Source: a virus
Virus record (IMG/VR): IMGVR_UViG_3300035698_015035
Span: 1-34,044 of that record
Length of the DNA: 34,044 bases
Strand: one strand, 5' to 3'
Made by a program: the position numbers and the translations under genes. The notes under the pieces were generated by a model. It was not told the DNA's origin and searched no databases. It saw nothing but the letters and a program-made list of their open reading frames with translations. Below are positions 24,903 through 32,100 of this stretch, piece after piece. Position 1 is the first letter of the stretch; every line of letters begins with the position of its first letter.

Positions 24903-26888
24903 TTATATCTCCAATGTATTATCGGTTATGTTTGTATAGTGCTCAGTACCTCTGACTGTCACTATAGACAATCCAGTACTCTCTAATAGGGGATAGATAT
25001 GTTTGAGGTTATCCTCAACTATTGTATCACGATCTATAAATTGAATAAGCCATTTAGGTATGTTATCTTCTGAAAATGGGATAGATATTACACTCATCCC
25101 AAAGTTAGCAAAATTCTCGTTGCTAAATACAGTTTCCTTGAGAATCTTATATTCTCTTGGATTGCTCTTTTCAAGACCAGCAATATCATCAAGCTTTCTA
25201 GTGGTACATTTGTAGGTCATACACTTGTCACCAAATGAAATCTTCTTATTTGGATAGAGCTTATTCCAGACAACAGCACCTCTAAATACACCTATACGAT
25301 ATGGGTATACATAGTTAGTCTTAGGATTAACCGTTTCGGTTTTACTGTACTCTATAGAACCTTTTCCAAGCTCGTCATGAATGAGTATCTTAAAATTAGC
25401 TAATTTCTTTAGGATAGAAAGGATATCAATCTTTTCAGCAAAGAATTCAACTTCTAGAAGATCTTTAAAGTAAGCTCTGATGTTCTTATGAATACCAGAC
25501 TTCTTAATAGATATACCTTTCATCGTAAGTTCTGGTGAAGCAAAGATATTACCCTCTTGAGCGATAGCTGTATAAGCATACCATTTCTTACGAGAGGTTA
25601 AAATAATGCGATCAATCAAAAGCTCATTCTTCATAGCAATAAACCCAGCTAGGTGATCAGGTATATTAAGCTTGTCGGTCATCATTTTGAAATTCTTGAC
25701 TAGTAGAACAGTCAAGAAAACAGTAAGTATATTAACTACTGAGACACGATTATGTACAGTTTCTTTAAGCTTAAAATTAGCTTTACAGAACTGGTAGAAT
25801 GGATCAAGGTTGACATAATTTGAATCAGTATCAACTGTCAGCACATGGTCTCTGTTCTCTTCCAATGACCTTCTAAAGCGGTTGTAATAGAAGTGATAGT
25901 GTGAGACAATGTTTTCCAGGTATTCCCATACAGTAGCTAGGAGTGCCTCTGGCTCACTTGCATCATCTTTATCCATGTTGGCAATAGTTTTGTCAACATC
26001 TATAAAGTCATCCCCAACAACTAATTCTTCTAGAGCAGATTTGATAGAATCTAACTTGATAAACTCATAGAAGTTATTACGATAGTAAAGAAGATATTTC
26101 ATAAATTCATCATCTTTATATCTATCTAAGAATCCTTCTAGAAGTTCTATCTCTCTGTTGCTAATATTCTTAGTATTCGAAATAAATCTCTCTGTTAACA
26201 TCTCCATTGTGATATCTACTTCATCAGAATCTATGAAGTAGTCTTCACCTACTTCATCAAAGTCATTGACAATTTCTAATAGATACTTCGACAACTCAGT
26301 AAAGTTATCAAACAATATATTTCCGAGAAAAGTTTCAAAGGTAACTAGAGCTGTAGTGATAGTAGCTCTACCAGTCCAAGTAACCGCTTCTACGTTAAAT
26401 TTATTGAAGAAAATTGAATTAGCTTCACCTAGAATTCCATAGTATGAATTCATCATAAGCTTATTATCCAACTGAGCTATATTCTTGGCATCAGCTTTAC
26501 CTTGAAGCTCTTTATATTCAGGGCTTTCTTTATCAGGGTGTTTATCCCTTTCATTAAGGAAACCAAACATCTGACCTTTATTTTTCTTTCTCATATCTTT
26601 CAAAGAGAGTAGCATTTTAGGAGCTAGAGGAGATTCCCTATTGTCATATATGGCTCCATTTACACCTATCGAATGATGCTTCTTAGTTAACAGATTATCA
26701 AACACTTCTAGCATAGGCATTGAAGTAGCGGTTCGTCTATAGTTATTTACAAACTCGACTGTTTCACCACCTACTTCTTCGTTGATTTTGTCTTCTACAA
26801 GTTCAGTAATGATGTCTCGTTTGTCTTCTCCATAGTATAGAAGAAGGGAGTTTACCATCTGATCTCTATAGTTTTCTAATATAGACAT
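24903..26888 (-). CDS. DNA polymerase family B, C-terminal half: fingers, palm motifs B and C, thumb
   Basis: Second half of the split polymerase, 661 aa. Motif B reads NKLMMNSYYGILG (Lys143, Asn147, Tyr150, Gly151) and motif C reads VLTVDTDSNYV (DTDS at 353-356). A KKWYAYTAI stretch corresponds to the KKRYA motif, followed by LTMKGISIKKSG leading into the thumb. No exonuclease or motif A is present. The spacing between motifs B and C is about 200 residues, far more than the roughly 60 in T4 gp43, indicating a large insertion (about residues 200-340) rich in acidic residues. AAAGGATCCT precedes the ATG. It is the promoter-proximal gene of the operon, so the order is C-half then N-half, reversed relative to an intact enzyme. 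Confidence 0.92.
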   Translation of the reverse strand: MSILENYRDQMVNSLLLYYGEDKRDIITELVEDKINEEVGGETVEFVNNYRRTATSMPMLEVFDNLLTKKHHSIGVNGAIYDNRESPLAPKMLLSLKDMRKKNKGQMFGFLNERDKHPDKESPEYKELQGKADAKNIAQLDNKLMMNSYYGILGEANSIFFNKFNVEAVTWTGRATITTALVTFETFLGNILFDNFTELSKYLLEIVNDFDEVGEDYFIDSDEVDITMEMLTERFISNTKNISNREIELLEGFLDRYKDDEFMKYLLYYRNNFYEFIKLDSIKSALEELVVGDDFIDVDKTIANMDKDDASEPEALLATVWEYLENIVSHYHFYYNRFRRSLEENRDHVLTVDTDSNYVNLDPFYQFCKANFKLKETVHNRVSVVNILTVFLTVLLVKNFKMMTDKLNIPDHLAGFIAMKNELLIDRIILTSRKKWYAYTAIAQEGNIFASPELTMKGISIKKSGIHKNIRAYFKDLLEVEFFAEKIDILSILKKLANFKILIHDELGKGSIEYSKTETVNPKTNYVYPYRIGVFRGAVVWNKLYPNKKISFGDKCMTYKCTTRKLDDIAGLEKSNPREYKILKETVFSNENFANFGMSVISIPFSEDNIPKWLIQFIDRDTIVEDNLKHIYPLLESTGLSIVTVRGTEHYTNITDNTLEI

Positions 26889-27004
26889 AGGATCCTTTCG
26901 GTTTATATATTGTAATTATTTGTTTTTATTTTAAATTTTTCCTAAAAAGCTAAATGCAACTATACCATTAAGAAATGGTATAGTTAAAAATGTAAGGAAA
27001 TTAT
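26889..27004. promoter_or_regulatory. Divergent region upstream of the polymerase operon
   Basis: On the minus strand a TATATAAAC box (26901-26909) lies about 15 bases before the polymerase start codon, with an AAAAATTTAAAATAAAAAC stretch upstream of it. This resembles the capsid and sheath leaders. The plus-strand half holds a stem-loop listed separately. Confidence 0.45.
26958..26985 (+). promoter_or_regulatory. Stem-loop in the leader of the 27005 gene, possible RNA operator or terminator
   Basis: Perfect 12-bp stem AACTATACCATT (26958-26969) with AATGGTATAGTT (26974-26985) and loop AAGA, ending about 19 bases before the start codon and close to the AAGGA ribosome-binding site. It is not at the end of any gene, so a terminator role would be unusual; a translational operator or mRNA-stabilising hairpin is possible. 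Confidence 0.6.
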
Positions 27005-27871
27005 ATGTCGGTTGAAGAGGGAAAAGAACTACTTAGCACGGATGAAATTAAAGAGATTGAAGAGACGACTAGAAAGATCATCGATGTCGGCAACGATTTT
27101 GGCATTAGTCAAAATCTAATTAATAGTGAGATCACTCAAGCGGATAGTCTTTATGAGGAAATGAAAACACACTGGGATACAGTTAAGAATTATAAACCAT
27201 CTTCCAGAGATATGAACCTTGGAGAAGATAGTGGAGCTAAAGTTCCCAATACACTTTCTTTCATTCATCAACAGAGCGCAAACCTCATTGCACTTAAGCA
27301 ATATAAATTGGCTCTTATCAAAGAATTAACTTCTATCGTTAAAATTAAAGCTGATCTTACACTCAAAGAGTTCATTGTCATACTTAGAGAAAAAGCAGCT
27401 GCATCAGATGGTAACGATGGGGCTATAACTCAAATGGCACTCAAGATGGTAGAAATAATGATGAACGATGATAAGATGCAAGTCTTCAGTGGCAATCCAG
27501 AAGTAGAGGACGGTGAAGTAACTGAAAGTCTAGATAACACATTAGACGCTAGATTAGAAGAAGAAACATCAGGAAATAAATTTGATACTGGTGCTGTAGA
27601 TAATGAACCTGTCGAAGAGGATGAAGTAGTATACCCTTATATCCAAATAGAAGGTTTAGAAGAACGTTATCGGTTCGTTAAAGATGCTAACAAAGCTGAC
27701 ATTTATGTTCATGATGAAACAGCAGATGAGTACTTAGAAGTAGAAGATGCTACAGAACGTTCAGGCTTTGACCTGACAAATGTCACTCTAGAATATGACC
27801 ATGAGGAAAACTTAGTGGAAACCACTGTTTCTAGTGATATTCAGAGAGTAGAGTTAGTAGAGTTTGAATAA
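27005..27871 (+). CDS. Acidic hypothetical protein, 288 aa
   Basis: Function not recognised. The N-terminal 160 residues are helical (LSTDEIKEIEETTRKII; LKEFIVILREKAAAS). Residues 165-215 are an acidic low-complexity linker. The C-terminus is a small beta-type domain (YPYIQIEGLEERYRFV through VELVEFE). The ATG has AAGGAAATTAT upstream. It is a single-gene plus-strand unit facing away from the polymerase operon and ending at its own terminator. The linker and strongly negative charge suggest a structural or DNA-mimicking protein, but nothing specific supports either. Confidence 0.75.
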   Translation: MSVEEGKELLSTDEIKEIEETTRKIIDVGNDFGISQNLINSEITQADSLYEEMKTHWDTVKNYKPSSRDMNLGEDSGAKVPNTLSFIHQQSANLIALKQYKLALIKELTSIVKIKADLTLKEFIVILREKAAASDGNDGAITQMALKMVEIMMNDDKMQVFSGNPEVEDGEVTESLDNTLDARLEEETSGNKFDTGAVDNEPVEEDEVVYPYIQIEGLEERYRFVKDANKADIYVHDETADEYLEVEDATERSGFDLTNVTLEYDHEENLVETTVSSDIQRVELVEFE

Positions 27872-27874
27872 CCC

Positions 27875-27911
27875 ATTAGGAAGCTAAGCATTTATTGTTT
27901 AGCTTCCTAAT
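27875..27911. terminator. Bidirectional terminator between convergent genes
   Basis: Stem ATTAGGAAGCTAA (27875-27887) with TTAGCTTCCTAAT (27899-27911), extended inward by a G-T wobble and a C-G pair, with AT-rich flanks on both sides. Confidence 0.85.
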
Positions 27912-27923
27912 TATAATATATAC

Positions 27924-28784
27924 TTAAAACCTTTTTGTCAATTCTAATCCTACATCTGATGATGAGGAGAACTTAAGCTGTAATGACCAGCTATCTTTAT
28001 ACATACCACCACCGAGACCAATACCTATCTCTTGGGTTACTGTATTTTTCTGCACACCACCCGATGCTAAGAAGCCAAAGTTCTTTATAAGACTATTATC
28101 AGTTTCCTGGACTTCTTGAGCATACTTGACATCTAAGTAAACCTCTGAGCTATCTATAGTCATGTAATCTGAAAGAGACTCAGCATATACTCTTACAATA
28201 TTATCTTCAGTTACAGTTTGCACAATCTGAAGTTTTGGTGAGAATGAGATTTTTTCAAACTTACTATATGTTCCAACTGGTGTGTGAGAAGCTTCTATAG
28301 AGTCGGTATATACAGCATAGAAATCACCTTCTAATTCAAATTCAGTTCCAGCATAATCTAAGTTGTATCTTATAATTACTGAATTTGTATCTACTTCAAA
28401 ATCTAGTTTCATACCGTTAATTTCATCTAATAATTCTTGGTTGAGATCAGCTAATCTCTCAGCTTCAGCTTCTCTAAGACCGATAGTAATTCTTAGGTCT
28501 GCATTAACCTTCACTAAACTGTTAATACGCTCATCACGATTATCTATACCTTCAGCAAGATTTCCGTTGGTTTCTTCCAATAAATCTTTTTGATTCAGCA
28601 TGTCTGTAAAGGCTAACTGTAGCGAATCTCTGTCGTCTTCGATCTTCGAAGAATTGTAGAGTAGGGTTGTCTTTTCTTTTTCTAGATTACTTACTTTAAT
28701 ATTCTGTACAAAGCTGTAGACCGCTATTACAACTAGGAGTATGACTAAGAGCCATGTTTTGAGATTGCTTGCTGAGAAAGCCAT
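27924..28784 (-). CDS. Membrane-anchored coiled-coil protein with outer-membrane-like C-terminus (spanin-like)
   Basis: Residues 10-27 are a transmembrane helix (TWLLVILLVVIAVYSFVQ). A coiled coil follows at about 30-125 with abundant Leu, Glu and Asp. Next comes a beta-type domain (about 125-225). The end is a Gly-rich amphipathic segment with IGIGLGGGMYKDSW and LQLKFSSSSDVGLELTKRF, ending in the terminal Phe typical of outer-membrane beta signals. This layout suggests a protein anchored in the inner membrane with its C-terminus at the outer membrane, as a spanin would be. It differs from lambda i-spanin, which needs a separate lipoprotein, and from u-spanins, whose anchors are reversed. No overlapping lipoprotein gene is visible. 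AAAGG precedes the start. It follows the CHAP endolysin gene, which supports a lysis role. Confidence 0.68.
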   Translation of the reverse strand: MAFSASNLKTWLLVILLVVIAVYSFVQNIKVSNLEKEKTTLLYNSSKIEDDRDSLQLAFTDMLNQKDLLEETNGNLAEGIDNRDERINSLVKVNADLRITIGLREAEAERLADLNQELLDEINGMKLDFEVDTNSVIIRYNLDYAGTEFELEGDFYAVYTDSIEASHTPVGTYSKFEKISFSPKLQIVQTVTEDNIVRVYAESLSDYMTIDSSEVYLDVKYAQEVQETDNSLIKNFGFLASGGVQKNTVTQEIGIGLGGGMYKDSWSLQLKFSSSSDVGLELTKRF

Positions 28785-28842
28785 GATATGCGCCTTTATT
28801 TATGTAGATTTACTTTTATTTATTAATCTATATGTTGAATCA

Positions 28843-28874
28843 TTCCCGATAACCTAAATTTAGGTTATCGGGAA
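28843..28874. terminator. Perfect 32-base palindrome between endolysin and spanin-like genes
   Basis: TTCCCGATAACCTAAA (28843-28858) is followed without a spacer by its exact reverse complement (28859-28874). It starts four bases beyond the end of the endolysin gene. It probably folds as a hairpin with a tight loop. Ts on the minus strand after it are few, so termination may be partial. Confidence 0.7.
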
Positions 28875-28878
28875 AATT

Positions 28879-29733
28879 TTAGCGATTCAAATCAAAGTCT
28901 TCGTCACCCACTGCTTTAGCATCAGGCTTCATGATATTGATATTTGTTGGGGATTGTTGTGAAGGAGAGGCAAAACCTAGTAATTTGGCTTTCTTAGAAC
29001 TATCAAGCAATTCCTCATAGGAATATTTCTTGAGTTTGACCATATTACCAGAATTACCTTCTATAGTGTAAATCTTCTTCTCAGTAAGATCATTATAGAG
29101 AACTAAACCTGCATGACCTTGACCTTCTCCATAATACCAGAAGATTCCGTCACCTGTCCCAGTTTTGTTAATGCTTAACCTTTTATGAGGTATTGCATCC
29201 CAAACAGACTTCACATGGGCATAATATTTAGTGTAGAATTCTTCTTTGAAATCAGATTTCTTCCAAGCCCACTGAGTAAACAGCATGCACCAAGGCAAAT
29301 GATCCAAGTCGAACATCTCACCGAAGGGATTTTTGTTCTTATCTCCCTCTTTGAAGCCAAGCTGTACCATAGCGATCATAGCTGACTTGAGACCCAAGGA
29401 ACCTGCATTGTAGTATGTCAAATTGAGGAGATCTGGATCATGCTTGAAATCTAAACCGTGGATAGGAATCATATCATCTTCATCTAAAGTTATAATCAAG
29501 TCTTCAGTTCTAACGATATCATTCTCTCTGTAGGATACATTTGTGATAGAAATGTTTTCTTCATAAACATTATTCTTATCACCTTTAGCCATATTCTTAA
29601 ACCAGTTGATAGTAATACCAGAGTTTAATTTAGTTCTGATATCCTGTAGTTTCAAGACCTGAATAAGATCTGGCACATCAGAATTATCTGTGAGGAATTC
29701 TCTTAAGCTGAAATTTGTAGTTAAATTACCCAT
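28879..29733 (-). CDS. CHAP-domain peptidoglycan hydrolase (probable endolysin)
   Basis: Predicted amidase or endopeptidase. The CHAP core shows the nucleophile Cys149 in LPWCMLFTQWAW, the catalytic His207 in GQGHAGLVLYN, and the third polar residue in YTIEGNSGN (Glu225/Asn227). The N-terminus NFSLREFL and the following helices resemble the start of M15_3 peptidases, but no M15 zinc ligands follow, so this part looks like a degenerate or repurposed domain. No signal peptide is present, so holin-type help would be needed to reach the wall. The start overlaps the upstream gene by 8 bases. At 284 aa it is a normal endolysin size. Its neighbours are membrane proteins, supporting a lysis cassette. 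Confidence 0.82.
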   Translation of the reverse strand: MGNLTTNFSLREFLTDNSDVPDLIQVLKLQDIRTKLNSGITINWFKNMAKGDKNNVYEENISITNVSYRENDIVRTEDLIITLDEDDMIPIHGLDFKHDPDLLNLTYYNAGSLGLKSAMIAMVQLGFKEGDKNKNPFGEMFDLDHLPWCMLFTQWAWKKSDFKEEFYTKYYAHVKSVWDAIPHKRLSINKTGTGDGIFWYYGEGQGHAGLVLYNDLTEKKIYTIEGNSGNMVKLKKYSYEELLDSSKKAKLLGFASPSQQSPTNINIMKPDAKAVGDEDFDLNR

Positions 29734-30406
29734 TATCTCTACCCCAAGAACCGATTTTCTTCGCCATAGTGCTTTCGAAAGAACACATACCCTCTATCAT
29801 ATCAGTGAAATATTCGAATGAAAGCTGTAGGAACCGTTCTCTCTTTTCAATTTTTTCATCAGTAACTATTTTTTCCAATGATGTAAAGTATTCTTCTAAA
29901 ACAGGATTATGAGCTGCCCAATATTTATCGTTCCAACCATCCCCTAAATGATGAGATGTCTGACCTTTAGTATTTTCAAGACTAACTGTTATTATAGATA
30001 ACATTTGCTTCCACATAGTTGATGAGAACTTATCATAAGACGTAAGTATCTTAGCTACGAGAGCTATAAAGTTTTCACCTCGTATATCGGCAGCTGTCCT
30101 AGTCGAAAGTATCTTAAATTTATCTAGAGCTAGGCTTTTGTTAGATCGTAAATTTTCTATGTAAACCGCATTCTTTTTATTGGAATCGATTATAGTCCTA
30201 ACAACGGTCAAGCTATCTTCAACAGAGGCAAATTTAGTATCTATTTTAGTAGATATTTCACCAAGCTTTGTATTAAAGTAATGAACAAAGAGCGGTATTA
30301 GAACTGAAGCAATCAATGTTAGTATAATCGGTCCATAACTGAATGAGCTATCATCCATAGCATGTTTCACTGCATCGATTATGAGTAGACTATCAGTCGG
30401 AGTCAT
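29726..30406 (-). CDS. N-terminally anchored membrane protein, 226 aa
   Basis: One transmembrane helix at about residues 24-42 (YGPIILTLIASVLIPLFVHY), then a coiled-coil stretch (about 45-85) and a helical soluble domain ending basic. Function not recognised. It overlaps the four-helix membrane gene upstream by 14 bases and the CHAP gene downstream by 8, with no strong ribosome-binding site, so its translation is probably coupled. The layout resembles the protein at 30739-31347 and may reflect a shared origin. As part of the chain between holin-like and endolysin genes, a lysis-regulating or holin/antiholin partner role is possible. Confidence 0.75.
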   Translation of the reverse strand: MTPTDSLLIIDAVKHAMDDSSFSYGPIILTLIASVLIPLFVHYFNTKLGEISTKIDTKFASVEDSLTVVRTIIDSNKKNAVYIENLRSNKSLALDKFKILSTRTAADIRGENFIALVAKILTSYDKFSSTMWKQMLSIITVSLENTKGQTSHHLGDGWNDKYWAAHNPVLEEYFTSLEKIVTDEKIEKRERFLQLSFEYFTDMIEGMCSFESTMAKKIGSWGRDNG

Positions 30407-30752
30407 CAGACTTAACTCTATTAGCGACAGCTTTACTTACGAAATATGTGACCATAGTTGGTACACCATAAATAAAGTAGTCAGGGTTCTGGTACTTATA
30501 CACGAAATAGGCAAGAGCAGTCGTCACTGTAAAAGCGAATATTTTGCCAGGAGTCCAATGGACATGTGGGCTTACTTTATCACTTCCTTGAGTGAGGTTC
30601 TTGACTAAGAATAACGTGGATAATGAAGGTATAACAGTCATTACCATAGGAAAGATTTTAGTTGTATCTGTAATAACAAATGCTATTGCAAAGGTCAGAA
30701 AAGCTACATAGAAGCCAAATACCTTACTGAGACTCCAATTAAGTTTTGTCAT
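30393..30752 (-). CDS. Small four-helix membrane protein, holin candidate, 119 aa
   Basis: Four hydrophobic helices are apparent: about 10-28 (KVFGFYVAFLTFAIAFVIT), 34-51 (FPMVMTVIPSLSTLFLVK), 70-88 (KIFAFTVTTALAYFVYKY) and 91-108 (YFIYGVPTMVTYFVSKAV). The C-terminus is short and charged (RVKSDDSD), as is common in holins. Holins are not recognisable by sequence, so the call rests on size, membrane topology and the CHAP gene two places downstream. It overlaps both neighbours by exactly 14 bases, with AAAGGG before its ATG. Confidence 0.72.
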   Translation of the reverse strand: MTKLNWSLSKVFGFYVAFLTFAIAFVITDTTKIFPMVMTVIPSLSTLFLVKNLTQGSDKVSPHVHWTPGKIFAFTVTTALAYFVYKYQNPDYFIYGVPTMVTYFVSKAVANRVKSDDSD

Positions 30753-31347
30753 CCTGTATTTCCCTTTTGTTCATAAATTCAGCAAAGCTATCAATGAATT
30801 CTAGAAGGAAAGAATTTGAAACATTGATAACACGCTTCTTTTTATAGTTGTCTAAATCTGCAAAGATATCTCTAAGTCTTTTCTTATAATGAAAGTAGGT
30901 GATTGCATAACTCTCATAATACTCGTTTGCAAGATCTTCACCTATATGGAAACTCAGACGTTTCTTAGCTTCACTAAATCCGTTATCTAAAGCTATCAGG
31001 ACTTTTTCTTCATATTCCTTAGTCGTGATTACTTTCATTTTTCCCATATCGTCTACAATGCTTGTAATGATAGATATGAAGACATCACATTTGTTCTCTA
31101 TGGCAAAGCGTATTTTTCCATCCTTAAACCTAGTACTAACAGCGTGAGCTTTCATACGCTCCATCATATCAAAGTACTCTTTATTCTCCCTAAAGATATC
31201 AAAAGCATTACCAATGGAGACTATCATAGAATTCGTCTTTCCTAGTTCCTGAAAGATTTTCTTACTTGATAAAAAGTTTGTAAGTATAATAGCCCCTATT
31301 GAGAGAATGACAAGACCAATGTACATTCCCAATGATATATGATCCAT
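30739..31347 (-). CDS. N-terminally anchored membrane protein, 202 aa
   Basis: One transmembrane helix at residues 8-27 (MYIGLVILSIGAIILTNFL) followed by a helical, charged domain with no known motif. First gene of the membrane/lysis cassette; AGGAATAATACT gives a good ribosome-binding site. It resembles the 226-aa protein encoded two genes downstream in architecture (single N-terminal helix, coiled coil, helical domain) and faintly in sequence around IENKCDVFISIITSIVDD versus RGENFIALVAKILTSYDK. Function unknown. Confidence 0.75.
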   Translation of the reverse strand: MDHISLGMYIGLVILSIGAIILTNFLSSKKIFQELGKTNSMIVSIGNAFDIFRENKEYFDMMERMKAHAVSTRFKDGKIRFAIENKCDVFISIITSIVDDMGKMKVITTKEYEEKVLIALDNGFSEAKKRLSFHIGEDLANEYYESYAITYFHYKKRLRDIFADLDNYKKKRVINVSNSFLLEFIDSFAEFMNKREIQDDKT

Positions 31348-31405
31348 AGTATTATTCCTATATATTAATTTTCTTATATTCAGATTTAATAGTATGTTTT
31401 AAATA

Positions 31406-31437
31406 TTCCCCTATGACTTGTTATAGTCATAGGGGAA
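31406..31437. terminator. Stem-loop terminator before the membrane/lysis cassette
   Basis: Stem TTCCCCTATGACT (31406-31418) with AGTCATAGGGGAA (31425-31437), a 6-base loop and T/A-rich flanks. It lies just after the end of the 185-aa gene on the minus strand and ahead of the next unit. It shares the CCCCTAT core with two other stem-loops. Confidence 0.85.
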
Positions 31438-31444
31438 AATCTAT

Positions 31445-32002
31445 TTATTTTTTCTTGTCAATTTCTGCTTGGGCTTTACCTTTAGCATCCATCATATAGT
31501 CAAAGAAATCCATACGAGCACTGGTAGTCTGAGCTACGAAGTTTTCATAGAAGAATTCAACACGATTAGCTGCATATACCATATCGGCAGGTTTGGCATC
31601 GATCTCAAATTCTGATTCCAGGTTATCTTTAGAAGATTCTTCAAGAAGGTCAAGAACACGGTTAATGATCCGCTGATCAATAATAGAAAAAGCTTTGGGG
31701 ATTGGACGTCCCTGTTGGTCTTTCTTAACTTTCTTGTTTTCAGTTTCATAATCGGCTCCACTGAGAATTTCATACAATTCATTACCATAATGAAGAGTAT
31801 CTTCTCTGGATTCAATCTGTGCTTCGAGTTCTTTTTTACTCTCCTCGAATTTCTCAAAGGTGTCAATTGCTACAATAGAGTCAGCAGAGACTTGTAACTG
31901 GGTGTTTTTCCTACGTCTGAAAGACTTAGAAAGCATCTTCATTTTCATTGGTGCTACCTTTCTGGGCATTGGTTTTGGTGGGGCTATAGTATTTTTTGTC
32001 AT
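31445..32002 (-). CDS. Hypothetical protein with basic N-terminus, 185 aa
   Basis: Not recognised. The first 35 residues are rich in Pro, Met, Lys and Arg (APPKPMPRKVAPMKMKM, then SFRRRK) and probably flexible. The remainder is helical and charged, with a coiled-coil-like stretch at about 45-70. AGGATAAACCCAA precedes the ATG. It stands alone between two terminators, so it is regulated independently. No link to the adjacent fibre or membrane genes can be shown. Confidence 0.72.
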   Translation of the reverse strand: MTKNTIAPPKPMPRKVAPMKMKMLSKSFRRRKNTQLQVSADSIVAIDTFEKFEESKKELEAQIESREDTLHYGNELYEILSGADYETENKKVKKDQQGRPIPKAFSIIDQRIINRVLDLLEESSKDNLESEFEIDAKPADMVYAANRVEFFYENFVAQTTSARMDFFDYMMDAKGKAQAEIDKKK

Positions 32003-32061
32003 TTGGGTTTATCCTAACTTCAAGTAAGTTTATAGATTAGTTTGTTTTAAAATTAACAAAA

Positions 32062-32099
32062 AAAGTGCTAGAAAATCATCTAAGACTTTCTAGCACTTT
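32062..32099 (-). terminator. Intrinsic terminator after the tail fibre and Hint genes
   Basis: Stem AAAGTGCTAGAAA (32062-32074) with TTTCTAGCACTTT (32087-32099) and a 12-base loop. On the minus strand it runs into TTTTTTTGTT, a strong U-tract directly after the Hint gene stop. Confidence 0.92.
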
Positions 32100-32100
32100 G

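Noticed and set aside
22991-26888. Polymerase split explained by a frameshift, intein or intron
   Set aside because: The halves are in reverse order, each with its own ribosome-binding site and start. No intein blocks or intron-type sequence lie between them, and the gap is one base.
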